DNA of 64,000 nucleotides from Grammothele lineata (taxonomy: Eukaryota > Basidiomycota > Agaricomycetes > Polyporales > Polyporaceae), in contig NDFF03000017.1 in NCBI GenBank assembly GCA_002150815.3, forward strand, positions 1 to 64,000, given 5' to 3'. Of this stretch, positions 10,501 to 22,723 are shown piece after piece. The notes under the pieces were generated by a model. That model saw only the letters and a list, made by a program, of their open reading frames with translations, did no database searches and was not told where the DNA came from. Numbering within the stretch: position 1 is the stretch's first letter; every line of letters starts with the position of its first letter. The position numbers were made by a program, and so were the translations under genes.

Positions 10501-12253
10501 TCACGCGCACGTCGACGTCGCGTTCGCCGCAGCACTCGACACTGTCGCGGCGCTCGCAGTCGCGTTCGACGTCGAGCTCGAGCCCCACACGCTCTCCAGT
10601 GCGCGCACCTCCACGCTCACCACCGCGTCCTCCGGCACGCCGTCCGTCGCGAGCTCGAACACCGTCAGCGGCTCCGCGGGGTAGAACACCGTCGTGGCGC
10701 TGTACGCGCCGCCGTTGACGAAGACCTCCAGCATGCTCCGGTCGAACACGCCCTCAATCGACCACGAGCCGTCTTCGCGCGCGACGATCGACGTAGAGAC
10801 CTTGTCCGTAAAGAAGATGTTGTCAAACCCGGTCGTCTTCCCGCGGTCGAGCCAGACAAACCCGCTCGTGAACCCCCCAGAGACGCGCTCAGATAGAGTA
10901 GTAAGAGAAGAGAGCGTGAAGTTGAGCGCGCCAGTCGTAGAAGAGACGTTCGCGCGGAAGACGAACGTGCTGTTCTCCACGCTCCCAAGGTCCACGCGGA
11001 CCGTACCGTTGCCCAGGCTCGCGTTCGCCGCGAGCACCGCGCCCGAGACGCTCGCGAGCCCCCCGGCGGGGCGCGAGATGAGGTCCCATCCGCCCACGGC
11101 GGCGTTCGGGGAGAGGTGCACCGCGCGCGGGAGGCCCATCGCGCTGCGCCAGCCCTCGGACGCAGTAGGCACCGTCTGCGCGTATTGCCAGTTCCCGGCC
11201 CAGGGTATGAAGAGCGCGTCCTCGTCCTCCGGGGTGCCGTACACGAACTGCCCTGCGTAGTTGTCCTTCGCGAAGTCCGCGAAGCGCGCGGCCCCATCTA
11301 GGGGAACGAAGGTCGTGCCGTTGAAGGTTCCAGGGAAGTGCTGCGTCGCGGAGCCGCCGAGGGGCGCGCCGGGGTTGATGGAGACGAGGAGGAGGTAGGT
11401 GTCCGCGTACTCGGGGAGGAGGGCGCCGGAGGCGTCGCGCACGGGGATGAGAACGAGGTTCGGGCATTCGTATTGCACACCGAGGACGCCGGCGTGCGTG
11501 AAGTTGGAGGCGTGCGTCCAGGTGCGGAGGTCGGGCGAGGTGAAGAAGCCGATCGCCCATTCGGATGCGTACGAGACGGCCATGACCCATTTCTGGGTGG
11601 GCGCGTGCCAGATCACCTTGGGGTCGCGGAACTGGGATGAGCCGATGTCGAGCACGGGGTTGCCGGAGTAGGGCGTGAAAGTCTGGCCGTTGTCGAAGGA
11701 GTAGGCGATTTCCTGGGTTTGGGAGGTGGCGGAGTTGAGCGTGTAGATGGCGACGACGCCGTCGGACTGATTGGGGAAGAAGCCGGAGGTGTTGTTCACG
11801 TCGATGACGGCGGAGCCGGAGAAGACCTGGACGGAGGAGTTGGGAGGGGCGATGGCGATGGGCTGATTCGTCCAGTGGTAGAGGTCGGGGCTGGTGGCGT
11901 GTCCCCAATTTTGGTTGCCTGCGACGAGTTCGGTCGGGTTGTCTGTGATAGAAGGCATCAGCGCGTCATCGAGAGGCACGGAATGAAAAAGCCTACATTG
12001 GTAGTACAAGTGATATGTGCCGTTAGCGTCTTGATAGAGTCCGTTCGGGTCGTTCATGAAGTTCTGTACCAATGTCAGTCACATCTCCACGTAACGTTCA
12101 ATAATTGCTTCTTACCGTAGGAGGAGAAAAGTGGATCTGTGGTCGTAGAGGCCCGGTGTAGTCCCCAGTCGGAACCGTCGTGTTCGCGGCCATGGTCTGC
12201 AGCGCGAGCGCGCAGAGAGGCGCGACGAGAGAGAGGCTTGAACGCTGCTTCAT
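10501..12253 (-). CDS. Secreted GH32 invertase / fructan hydrolase
   Basis: Exons 12116-12253, 11997-12063 and 10501-11942 encode 548 residues. A signal peptide (residues 1-22) leads into the five-bladed propeller: the NDPNG motif with the nucleophile Asp51, RDP at 174-176 (transition-state stabiliser) and ECP with acid/base Glu227. The C-terminal part has the beta-sandwich typical of GH32, including the late motif SMLEVFVNGG. It should hydrolyse sucrose or beta-fructans outside the cell; substrate choice cannot be told from sequence. The second exon is only 67 nt. Many N-x-S/T sites fit secretion. A TATAAAG on the minus strand at 12324-12330 lies about 71 bp upstream of the ATG. A MITE-like inverted-repeat element begins about 110 bp upstream of the start. 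Confidence 0.92.
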
Positions 12254-12323
12254 GGTCTTCCGAGTGAGAATGAAGTGGGAAGAGGCGAAGGGGCAGGGCC
12301 GCATCCCGACGATCACGACCCAT

Positions 12324-12330
12324 CTTTATA
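12324..12330 (-). promoter_or_regulatory. TATA-like box of the GH32 gene
   Basis: TATAAAG read on the minus strand, about 71 bp upstream of the GH32 ATG at 12253. It lies between the start codon and the right-hand inverted-repeat element, so the element did not remove it. Confidence 0.45.
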
Positions 12331-12365
12331 CTCGCGCCCCTCTCGCCCGCGAGGTGAGCGCTGAG

Positions 12366-12802
12366 TGGATGACTTTCCGTAAGAATCTACGGGTCTACGG
12401 ACGCAGACGGAGTCTGAAACCCGCCTAAGCGAGGGTAAGCGAGGGCCATGGATCTTGGGCGTCTGATGAGGTGCCGGATTCTCCGGGAACCTGCACGTGA
12501 CATTGAGAGATTATGTGAGCCCCCAATTTGGAGGTTGAAATGATGGTGGCGGAGTTTGTCGTGATGGGGGTTGCCTTTCCAGTCGCGGCGAGCTCTAAGC
12601 GAGGCTAAGCGAGGCCTCTGCGGTCGTCTGCGAGTTTAGAAAGGGGGGTCGACCCCCCTCTCTAGATTTTGGCATCTACGGACGCTCTAAGCGAGCTGAG
12701 ATTCGTCGGAGTCTGTATCCGCCCCCGGCATCCCCTCCGAACCCTCCCATCAGCATCTCGATCCGTCCGTAGACCCGTAGATTCCTTACGGAAAGTCATC
12801 CA
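12366..12802. mobile_element. MITE-like element with ~36-40 bp terminal inverted repeats
   Basis: The left arm (12366-12401, beginning tggatgactttccgtaa and continuing aatctacgggtctacgga) is repeated in inverse orientation at about 12764-12802 with only one or two differences. The enclosed ~440 bp has no coding capacity. It also holds internal direct repeats of the left-arm segment ctacggacgc…cggagtctg (near 12395-12415 and 12676-12715), the word taagcgagg several times, and an 18-bp perfect palindrome at 12642-12659. Non-coding length, long inverted ends and promoter position fit a miniature inverted-repeat element. I could not identify a clear target-site duplication. Confidence 0.65.
12642..12659. 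repeat. 18-bp perfect palindrome
   Basis: aggggggtcgacccccct reads identically on both strands and sits inside the MITE-like element. It could form a short cruciform or be a protein site; no function is known to me. Confidence 0.6.
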
Positions 12803-13364
12803 TTGCCAAACCGGGGCGGTTGCTCTTTTGTGATAAGCGCCCGAACTCATTGATTTTCAACTTCCCGCGACGTCATCGCAGTCATGATGGCCTTGAAAGT
12901 GCTGCCAAGCGCTCCGTCGTTCGTTCTTGCTTTGTCCTCGTTGGATCGACTGTGAAGAAATAGGCATGCATGTATACTCATACTTGCCTAGCTCTCAGCC
13001 AAGTATCCAACAGCGCTGTCATCTGTGACCATCAAATTCGGCTGGGTTTCCGACTGTATCCCTTCCTTGCTTATCTCTGCGAATGCAACACGGACTTTAG
13101 ACACCCGGTGCTAAACTTTTCCGCTATCAAACAAGAGGAGTGGTACGTTATGTCGTTACGGCATCTCTCCGTTTATCCGCCAGCCACAGTCGTAGAGCGC
13201 GGCGTCCGCCTTGTCCGTCTAATAGTACGTCTACATTCCTCTGCGAAGCTATCGTACAACAATGATCCTCCAGGTACACATGAATTTGTCCCAATGTGCC
13301 AAACTGAGACGGCAGCAAGGTTTACGGCATCGTTGAGGAACGTCCGACTCGTCCGAGGCGTTCC
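12803..13364. other. Intergenic, no gene recognised
   Basis: Lies between the inverted-repeat element and the 3' end of the glycerol dehydrogenase gene. AT content is higher than in flanking genes. An open frame on the plus strand shows no recognisable protein features. Confidence 0.4.
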
Positions 13365-14686
13365 TCAGTCGCCCTTTTTCCAACCCGATCGACGAATGTA
13401 ATCACGTCCCGCTGCGTCGGCGGCCTTGATGGCTCCGAAGACGATCTCCGTATCAATTACCCTGTCGAGGTTCCAGATCGTCTCGCCCGGCGCGCAGGCG
13501 AGCTCGGCGACGCGCCGGAGTTCGTCGTCCTTGACCTCAGGGATGCCGAGCAGCTCGAAGGTGACGGGCAGATCGACGGAGAGCATGAACGCGATGTATC
13601 GGTCGAGCTGGGCGGTCGGGGCTCCGTCGAGGACGAGCTGGCAGACGATGCCGAAGGCGACTGGAGAAATGGTGTGAGCATCTGAGTCTCCGCTGTATCG
13701 GTGGGGATGTACCTTTCTCTCCGTGCATGAGCGAATGCAGGTGTTCTATCGCCGTCATCCCGTTGTGGATCTACGTTCAACCATTCAGCGTCGGGCCATT
13801 ACCACCGACGCAAATCGTGTACTCACCGCATGCGCTGCCGCGAGCCCGCCCGACTCGAAGCCCAAACCCGACAGGAGCGTGTTCGCCTCGACGACAGCCT
13901 CGAGCGCAGGCGTGACGACGTGCGCCTTGTTAGCCTCGTACGCTTGCCGCCCATACTTGAACAAGATCTCCTCGCACTTCTCGCAGATCGCGGCAGAGAC
14001 CGCCGTGGGCAGCCCGCCCCCAAAGTTGAGGCTGTTCCCGCACTGGCGCGCCTCGACGTGCGTCGCGAGCGCGTCGCCCATGCCCGCGGCGAGGAAACGC
14101 GCGGGGGCGCGCGCGACGACGGTCGTGTCCACAAGCACGATCGCCGGGTTCTTTGCGAAGAAGGTGTAGCAGTCGAACTCGCCCGTCGGCCGGTAGAGCA
14201 CCGAGAGCGCGGAGCAGGGCGCGTCCGTCGACGCGGTCGTGGGCATCACTGCGACCTGCGCCTTCAGCGAGTCCGCGACAGTCTTGGCGGTGTCGATGGT
14301 CTTGCCGCCCCCGAGCGCGAGCACGAAGTCGACGCCGTTGGACTTGCCGAGGTCCGCGAGGCGGTCGACCTCCTCGCGTGAGGCCTCGCCGCCGAATTCC
14401 GCGCGGAGTACCTTGAAGGAAGCGCTCTCGAGCGCGGTTACGAGATCTTGCCCGGCTGCGTGCGATAGGGTATACGATTGGCGAACGATCTCCCGGATGC
14501 AGTGGACGAGATATTGGGGAAGGAGGTGTACTTACCGATCTTCCAGACGATATCATCGCAGATAAGCAGCGGCGCCTTGCCGAGCTGCGAGAGGTATCTC
14601 GCGGCGTTCTGGATCGCGTAGGGGCCCTGAATGTATTTGGAAGGGGATTGGAAGAGCCGCTCGGTGACTTTGTTGGCGTTGGGCAT
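13365..14686 (-). CDS. Glycerol dehydrogenase (iron-type alcohol dehydrogenase family)
   Basis: Exons 14536-14686, 13827-14455, 13713-13770 and 13365-13660 give 377 residues, the usual length for GldA-type NAD-dependent glycerol dehydrogenases (glycerol to dihydroxyacetone). The dinucleotide-binding motif LALGGGKTIDTAK is intact, followed by MPTTASTDAP. Likely metal ligands are the Asp in GMGDALATH, the His in AAHAIHNG and the His in SLMHGEKVAFG. The His ligands are brought together only after removal of introns 2 and 3; the third exon is only 58 nt. No targeting signal is obvious, so it is probably cytosolic. It could feed glycerol into central carbon metabolism. Confidence 0.9.
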
Positions 14687-15330
14687 CTTCCGAGGAGTTT
14701 TGTGGTAGTAGAGGTCGTTCAAGAGGTCGAGGATGTTATGGAGCTCGACGGTGGTCCGACGGAGCTCATATACTTGGACACTGTCATCGTGCACATGATC
14801 ATGGATGCCACTGGAATGTCAAGGACTTGGTGGATTCTCGGCCGCAGCGCGCCAGGCCCACCCAGGCTATTGAGGGCTTTGAGAAGCTCTTCCACGAAGT
14901 CCAAGCCCGCTCGCAGGTCGACCCAGCTATTTGTGCGCGCAGACAGAGTTGGAACTGTCGAAACTTTCGGATGTCTGGACCAGGCCGTGTCAGTAAAAGC
15001 GACCGTGTCCTCCATGGCTCGAACCCGAGCGGCCGAGGCCCCTTTCCGTCGCAGGACCGAGAAGAGCCTATCCGGGCCGCGAGACCGGCCCGCCTTCCCG
15101 AAAACACCTCGGCGCCGGCGATTGGCCAGCAAGGTCGAACGAGGGCCAGCGAAGACGAAAGAGTTGGTGGAAGCCACATCATGTGATTGACGACATACAG
15201 CATAGTACAGAGTTACGCTTTACGATACTCTAAACTTCAGGTTTACCTGCCGGAACTCGTCCAGGCCAGGGGATATTTGTTTGGACTCCCTCTTTCCACA
15301 TTCGACTGCACCTACGCGAAAATTTCTTAC
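14687..15330. other. Intergenic between glycerol dehydrogenase and MATE genes
   Basis: Upstream region of the glycerol dehydrogenase gene and 3' region of the MATE gene. Several open frames occur on both strands, but none has recognisable domains or consistent splice sites. Confidence 0.4.
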
Positions 15331-17450
15331 CTACGCATCCTCGCTGTCACTCGTGTGCCGCCGCTCGTGCAACTGGCGACGCTTCGCCTCCGCCTGGTTG
15401 CGCTCAATGCCGCGCTGGACCTCCTTCTCCCAGTCCGTGCCAAGCCACACGACGCCATACTCGCTCAGGCCGACGATGAAGAGCGCAACGACTTGGCCTA
15501 TGGGCGCATCGAATAAACCATAGTACAAGCGGACGACTAGGAAGGTGAATGACGTACCGATCCAGAGGCCCTGAAGACCGAGGTGAGTCTTCGAGTTGAA
15601 GGCGAGGGTGATACCCAGCGGTAGGGCGAGGACGTAGTATGCAATGAGGTTGAAGAACGCGCCTAGGTGTTGGCGACCTATCCCAGAGATTCATGAGATA
15701 CCCTAAAAGGTTTGAGGCAACGCATATACTGACCCTGCCCACGAAGAACGCCTCCGCAGGACCCAGCCAGTCCATCTGCGATCTGTGTGGGGGCACGTGA
15801 GCGTCTTACGGAATGAGAAGCAAGAGGATGGCAGTACCTGGAAAGAAGCCACGAGGGGCATAACCTGACTCACGAGCTCCACGACGTCCGTGTCGTCGCT
15901 ATACAGGTAGCCGAAGACCTAAAGATCCAGAGCGTAAGCGGGCGGAACCTGCCGGCTGCGCGTGGACAGTCTTACGTCCTTCGTGGCCATGAGGGCGGCC
16001 ATGACGACAGCACCGACGATGACACTCAGCAGGGCAGAGGCGTGGCTAGCACGCTTGGCGGCCTCGGCCGATCGTGCGCCGATGAGGTTGCCGACCCGCG
16101 CGGAGGCCGCAACCCCGATGCCAAACGGGATCGTGTTCATGACTGGAGTTAGGCGGAGTTAGCGTATGCGTAGGCGGGAGAAGCTAACGGCCTACTTTGG
16201 TCGGTGGTCATGATCACGGACTGGGCAGCGAGCGGGAGGGATCCGAGGCGACCTGCCGCGAGGGCGACGATCTCGAAAGCAGCCCTAAAGAAATACGATG
16301 AACGACAAGAAGGTTAGTACATGGAAAGATACTCACCACTCTGTGCCGACCATGAGGATGCCCGGGATAGCGAGCTTCAGGAAGTATACGCAGCTCCCGA
16401 TGTCGAGCACAGCAGCGGGTTGGAAGCCGGCCCACGTCCCGTTCCTTCGGTGCGTAGGCGACAGGTAGGTTAAGAGGACAATAAGGAAGAAGCATAGCCA
16501 GTATGTGATGGAGATCGCGAGAGGCGCCCCGAGGAGCCCAAGGGAGGTGTAGTGGACGAAGAAGATGTTGAGTCCGAGGTTAACGGGCGCAATAGCCACC
16601 AGAACGTAGGTAGAGAGTCGCATGATACCTGTGGAGGAAATTTACGCGTTAAAGACTATTGCCTAACTATGCATGCCGTAGCTAGCGTACGTACCTTGAC
16701 ATTGGAGATACTTCTTGAGGCTCTCGAAGCCTATATAGCCGGGAGCGCCGAGGATGAGAACGCGAAGTACGGCCTGGACGTCGGCGCTGAGACGAGCTTC
16801 TTGACCGAGAAGGAGCAGCGCAGGTTCGATGAACGCCCACAGAACGGCCATGGGGATAAATAGGAGCCAGAGGAGGAAGATGCAGCGCTGGAGGTGGATC
16901 GAGACGGAAGGACGGTCGCCGCCAGTGAACGCCTGAGAGCCGAGGGTGTCGAGCGCAGTCGTGCCGCCGAGGGCGACGCACCATCCTGGGGTGGAATACG
17001 TAGGAGCGGCTGAACTGGAAAAAGAAGGAGGCACTTGCCTAGGACCATGGCGAGCATGAAGGAGAATGCCGCGGCGGAGAGTTCATCAGGGCCGAGGCGC
17101 CCGGCGACGAGTACGGAGACCGTCTGGATCGAGTTTTGGAGAACATACGAGAGGATTACTGCACAAGGAACGGAATGAGACGCAGTAGACAACACGAGAG
17201 CGACGATCTGGGACGCACCTGGGATGGAGTCGACGAGGAGAGAGAGGAAGAGGCGGCCGAGCGCTTGATGGTCGGCGTACAAAGTTGCAGGCGAGTCGGT
17301 TCGGGCGTCGGCCAATCCGGGGACGATCGTGTCTTCCGACTCCGGCGTCGACCGACGCGACGACGCCGACGCGCTCGACGACGCCGTCTGCGTCGTCGCC
17401 GCGCCGCCCAGCAGTGGCTGGCGCTCGTTCGGTTCGTTCGCAGCTACCAT
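15331..17450 (-). CDS. MATE family multidrug/toxin efflux transporter
   Basis: Ten exons (17219-17450, 17039-17158, 16695-16985, 16337-16628, 16196-16284, 15976-16142, 15838-15918, 15734-15782, 15558-15677, 15331-15497) give 535 residues. A Ser/Thr-rich cytosolic N-terminus of about 60 residues is followed by 12 predicted membrane helices in two MatE repeats. Conserved stretches are [20 protein letters not shown] in repeat 1 and [21 protein letters not shown] in repeat 2, both hallmarks of eukaryotic MATE proteins such as yeast Erc1. It should export organic solutes using a cation gradient at the plasma or vacuolar membrane. Intron 2 (16986-17038) appears to use a GC donor (gcaagt), because only that joins the conserved residues in frame. 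Exon 8 is 49 nt. Confidence 0.9.
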
Positions 17451-18116
17451 TGTGGAGAGTCTGAGTCTGGGGTGCTTCAGTGGGTCAACGCCTTGCCGCC
17501 GATAAGACCGCACCTCCTCTTCTACCTCCTCTCCAGACGCGTGTCTTGGCTCATGTATTTTTTCTCCACCAGCCCGCGTCCATCTCGGCCGGACGGAGTC
17601 ATGTCCGTCTCCATTCCCGGCCGCTCAGTTCCTGCGACACGAGCCCCAACTTGCAGCCAGCGTTCCGGATACGACCCGCGCACGCCCCTTCGGTGGCGCA
17701 TCGATCCCCCGGGGCCCGATCCTGGGACACCCTCGCGCACATCCACGACGCCTTCTCCATTCGGCAGATGCGGCCTGCGTCGTCTGAACACTTGCTCCTC
17801 CACGAGGCTGGCACTAGGCCCGTCTGGGATATACCGCACACACCGTGCCAGGTCAGGTTGACCACCCTCGCCGTAAGCGTGGCGGTGCTTCTGTTGTGTT
17901 CTATCCTCTGACGCAACCTCTCCTATCGTCAACACGCGCTCGGCACGCGACGGGCCCCGCAATCTTGGGTCCACAGAAATTGGGTCTGCCTTGGCTGCAA
18001 CTTTTTGCCCGATTTTCCTGCCGATCGGAGAGCATTTATAGCCCACCTCACGCCGCTCCATTGACCCATCGCGACTCACAATCGCATCTCTACGTCGTAC
18101 ACGCTTTCCTCGAGTC
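17451..18116. other. Divergent promoter region, MATE (-) / agmatinase (+)
   Basis: 666 bp separate the two start codons. A TATA-like atttata lies at 18034-18040, about 77 bp before the agmatinase ATG. Overlapping open frames inside show no recognisable protein. Confidence 0.45.
18034..18040 (+). promoter_or_regulatory. TATA-like box of the agmatinase-like gene
   Basis: atttata followed by a C-rich leader, about 77-83 bp upstream of the ATG at 18117. Confidence 0.45.
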
Positions 18117-19723
18117 ATGAAGTTCCTCGCTCTCTCCGCCTTCCTCGCTGTCGTCGCCGTGGTCGTCCGTGCACACGACGACCATGACCACGACACGCAG
18201 ATGCCCCTTGGCTACGTCAAGTACCCCTATCAGGCCCAGTACTATCCTGGCGACAACGAGGGTATGCCGGTCTCGCCTCCTTTCGCCCGCACCACGTTGA
18301 CTTACCTTTTCGGCCTAGTCACCGCCGACTCGATCTTCTCCGGCATTACGACCTTCGCCAAGCTCCCATGGGTGCAGTGCCTGGGCAAGGACAGGAACGA
18401 TGCGTTCGACATCGCCTTCATTGGCGCGCCCTTCGTACGTCACACACTTCGCTTTGGATTCAAGTGCTAACCTACGTCTTATGCAGGATACCGGCACCTC
18501 ATACCGTCCCGGCGCCCGCTTCGGACCTGCGGGTATCCGTGCGGGCTCGCGTCGCCTGACCCTCTACGGCGGATACAACGTGCCTCTCGAGGTCAACCCC
18601 TTCCTGGCCGGCCTCAAGGTCGTCGACTGCGGTGATATCCCCGTCACGCCGTACGACAACAAGTTCGCTATCAAGCAGATCGAGGACGGCCACAAGGAGC
18701 TCCTCCACCGTCCGACCTTCTCGCCGCTCGGCAACGACACCCTCACTGGCAAGCCTCTTGTTCCTCTCTCGTCTGATGGCAAGCACCACCCTCGCATCAT
18801 CACTCTCGGCGGCGACCACACCATCGTCCTTCCTCTGCTTCGGTCTATCTACAGTGCGTATGGGCAAATCTCTGTGATCCACTTCGACAGCCACCTCGAC
18901 ACCTGGAAGCCTTCGGTCTTCGGTGGTGCGCCGTCTGATCAGGCCGCTATCAACCACGGCACGTACTTCTACTGGGCGAGCCAGGAGGGTCTGATCAAGA
19001 ACGGGTCGTCAATTGCAAGTATCGGTTTCTTTTCGCCTCGCCTTCCCCCTTCCTTTGTCCCGTCCGCGTGCCCTTCAGCGGCTCCCCCTTCCGGGAAAAC
19101 TTGTGATCCTAGTTGATCTGGTTGTTTACAGCATGGGGCTATCCGCACCACGCTCTCCGGGCCAGCTGACTACGCGAATGACGACGAGTCGGGCTTCCAG
19201 CGCATCGAGGCCCGCGAAATTGACACCATCGGTACGTCTTCCCCGCCCGCTCATCTAACCCTCTTTCTCACGTCGGACATGCAGGCACGGATGGTATCAT
19301 CAAAAAGATCCGTGAGACCGTAGGCGACAAGCCCGTCTACCTCTCCATCGATGTACGTCGCGCGTTTCAGCTCGTGGCTTCTTCGTATGCCGAGAAGACT
19401 GACCGCCGCCCCCTCTTTCCAGATTGACTCTATCGACCCTGCGTTCGCGCCGGCGACCGGCACGCCCGAGACCGGTGGCTGGTCTACGCGCGAGCTGCGG
19501 ACGATTCTTCGCGGCCTCGACGGCCTGCACATCGTCTCTGCCGACATCGTCGAGGTCGCGCCCGCGTACGACACCAACGCGGAGCTGACGACCATGGCAG
19601 CCGCGGACGTAAGTGCCACTCCGCCCGTCCTCCGCCCGCCACGCGCTGACCCGGTCCGTGCAGGTGCTGTATGAGGTCCTGAGCGTCATGGCGAAGACCC
19701 CCTTAGGTAAGGTTGCGGCGTAG
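18117..19723 (+). CDS. Secreted agmatinase-like ureohydrolase
   Basis: Seven exons (18117-18261, 18319-18434, 18487-19014, 19132-19231, 19285-19352, 19423-19608, 19664-19723) encode 400 residues. The arginase/agmatinase fold has the full binuclear manganese set: GGDHT, FDSHLD and [19 protein letters not shown]-type substrate-loop sequence (ATGTPETGG) favours agmatinase (agmatine to putrescine and urea) or a related ureohydrolase over arginase. A clear signal peptide ([17 protein letters not shown]) and a His/Asp-rich segment (HDDHDHD) follow the start, so the enzyme probably enters the secretory pathway, unlike most agmatinases. Intron 3 (19015-19131) requires a GC donor (gcaagt) to join SSI to [10 protein letters not shown] in frame. 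Confidence 0.9.
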
Positions 19724-22723
19724 GCCCGTTCCTGGGCTTACGGCAGCGCGCCCCGCGCGGGCGGTCGCGTTTCGGAGTGTGCTGTGTGCGGCGTGTGTGC
19801 CAATCTTGTGTGTTTTGGGTGTGAGAGAGTAGCGTGTAGTTACGAGAGTTACGACATAGTCTCGAGAAGCAATGAATCCCGCAACGTTGAGCCGACTTCT
19901 CCAGCGCGTGCCCGGGCCTCATGGCCCCACACGTCTGAGACAACCTCCTAAGGGGGCATGCTGAACTTGCGACCCGACGTGGCGGCCAAGACGCGGGGTT
20001 GCGTGTGTGAACCCGAATGAGAGCTTGTGAGAGATCAGAGTTTGGCATGGGAGGTAGGAAGGGCGCATGTTCAGGAAGCTAACGAACTGTGGCCGCACCA
20101 AGCGAGGCTTCCCACGGCTCCTTTCTTAGTGAACTTCCTAATCAGTGCTCGCACCGTCAAGTACGTACGCGATGCTGCGGCATTGCGCTGCCCATACGCG
20201 TCCAAACAAAGTCACCTCCGATCGCCCTTCGTCCTGGTCCTCGTTCATCGCCTGCCTTCGTCAACCCCGCATCTGATTATATGGTCCGTAGACTCATATT
20301 GGACGTCACCACGGCTCTTAGCCCCACTTTCGTACGTGAATGGATACAAAACGCGATCTTGCGTCTCCCGCCGCACCGGCCTCGAGGCCGATATCTCAAG
20401 CGGGCTCCATTCGACGAAGGTACCGTGGCTCTCGCGGACAAAATGATGAAACGCGGATCTCTCTGCACGTACATTTTGTTATTCATCCGCGAGCATAGAT
20501 ATCCCGGCCTTCGGCCCCGCAGCTTCCACTAACTGGAAGTGACGTCTGTTCTAGATGGCGGAGTCGTACGATTGAAATCGGTCTCCGTGGAATCTCTCGG
20601 AGACGAATTCATTCTTGATACCGACCCCGCGGTGCGGGTTTAAGATCCAGGGTCGAAAACCGCTGAGCATATGTCGCGACGTTTTCCGACATGTGTCTAC
20701 CCCCCGTGGCCACACTCTCCCGCGCGTTCTCGCGGCTCATCGCGGGTGGCGGTTACGGCACGATGCCGTCTACCATTGGACGTACCCACTCCGTAGCTGG
20801 CGCTTCGACGGGATCGCGCGCTGACGTTCGCCGCTTGCTCAGGCTGCATTGGCAGGTTATCGTCATCAGCGTGGGCCCACTGCGGCCAACTCTATGCTCG
20901 CCCATGACTTTCCGGGGCGTTCGGAGGGGCCACGCCGCGCGCCACGGCCGCCTCGTGCGCGAGTCTGGGCTTCGGGACGGGCCATGGTGCAGGGGCGAGT
21001 TGATTGGCTTGCGAATCTGCCGCGCGGATGGGCTTGGGCTGACGGCATCGTTCTGGGTCGTAGCCCGGCCCTAGTAACCTGCGCTGTCGCTGAAGCCTGG
21101 AGTACGGCATATGTAGATGCGGCGGGAACGAGCGTGCCGTGTCTTGGTCGCATTGGCGCATAACGCAGTCGATTACCATCAAGCCCCCTTAACCCATTCC
21201 AGCTGATGGAGTACGTACCCCAGCCTTGCTCCCCGGAGGGTCCAAGAGGCTGCGCCCGCCCAGCCACACGTGCGGCACGCAAGCTCTCGTGATTCAACAC
21301 GAGAGCCCCTATCGCTGCCCCGTCCCCACAGGCAGCCCATGCGCCCGACGGTGTCGTAAGGGCGAGAACCTTCGGGGCGCGGGCCGAGAGCGTCGTCCAT
21401 CCGCTAGGCTGACCTCGGGATCGCACTCACAGCGATCGTCCCAACTTTCTCGCCGGAGGCCACGCTCCACCCCACGAGCCAGCGCGGCGTGGACGAGCTT
21501 GTGCAGGTTCGCGAGCTTTGAGGAAGGACGGAAGGCCCGGATGCACCCGGCTTTCCGGAAAATTCGTGCGCATGCGCTCACCCAGGGGCCCGAAGCGTGC
21601 CAGTCAATGTCGTGCACCTGGGGTCGCGCGGCCGCGGGCGCATGCCACCGGGAGTGCGGGCCATGAGGCGGCCACGAGTCGGTGTGCGCATGCGTCGTGG
21701 CGGGCTCGTGGCATTCCCGCCGCCGCCGATGTGGCTGCGCCTTCCCTCGCTCATCTCATCCGCCTACAGTGGACCGGAGTCCTTGAGGGCAGGGCGGGCA
21801 GGGCAGGGTCTTGGCCCGAATCGCGCCTTACGGCGTGCTGGAAGAGATTTTCGCCCTAATGATCGCTGACGTACGATCGTCGAGCTCGGGGCATGCGTGA
21901 GCGTAAGAACGCTGATGAATGAAGGCCATGAGGCTTCGGGACGCCTGCCGTCAGCGAACCTTGGACGTCTGGATGGCTCTCGGGTTCTCAGGCGACCACG
22001 CACGTGGCGCTGCTACTGTCTCTACCGTAAACGGGGTCTGCTTGCACGGTCAATAATGGAAGAGTAGTTAGATGAAAGGCGGTACGATGCTTGCGGTGAC
22101 AGCTTGTAGAAGATGGTAAACAAGTTACTGATTGAGGACCGGAGCGAGGAGACTTGTCAGTTACCGGCGACAAGATTTGTAGTTCAATTTGAACAGACGA
22201 GTTCTTCAAACTCTCTTCTTCCGTCATCGTCGCCATAAGCTTTACGAAGCCGTTGCGGATCGTCCTACGAAGTCGCCCCGCTGATGCACGGCCTGCCGAC
22301 GGAGCCCGACATTGTCTTTCCTTCATGACTCAGCTGGGACCTCTTAAGCTTTGAAAGTCTCGTCGTGGCGCGCGGCCGGTGGTACTGTAACCCACGTGTC
22401 GGCCCTAACTTAAAACCACTCTAGATGCTTGTGATCAGTAGCTCCGGTCAGTGCATACATGGAAAGGAAGGAGAGGGATTGTACGGCAGATTGTCGCGTT
22501 ACTCAAAAACGATACTCGCCCTGTCAACTGCCAGCGTACACCGCCTTCAGCCTGAGCTTGATCGGGAAGTATCATCAATGGGCAGCGATGTCGATCACTC
22601 GGAACACCTGTGGAAAGTCGAAAGGATGATACATGCTGATGTTCACTGAAAGTCACTCACTTTCTCCGAAGAGTGGCCAGAAAGATGAAGATGGAATCGA
22701 AGCCTCGAAGGCGCTGTATAGTA
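19724..22723. other. 3-kb stretch with no well-supported gene
   Basis: No known domain was seen on either strand. One plus-strand frame from ATG 20281 to 20532 reads as a plausible small protein (83 residues, containing VREWIQNAILRLP) but lacks other support. 20600-21870 is GC-rich yet full of stops in all frames, as expected for decayed or non-coding DNA. No transposon termini were recognised. Confidence 0.35.

Noticed and set aside
12970..13401. 143-codon plus-strand frame
   Set aside because: Overlaps the 3' end of the well-supported glycerol dehydrogenase and has no recognisable features.
13365..19723. Metabolic gene cluster linking glycerol dehydrogenase, MATE and agmatinase
   Set aside because: Neighbouring but with no shared pathway, no backbone biosynthetic enzyme and no common promoter element; ordinary gene order is the simpler reading.
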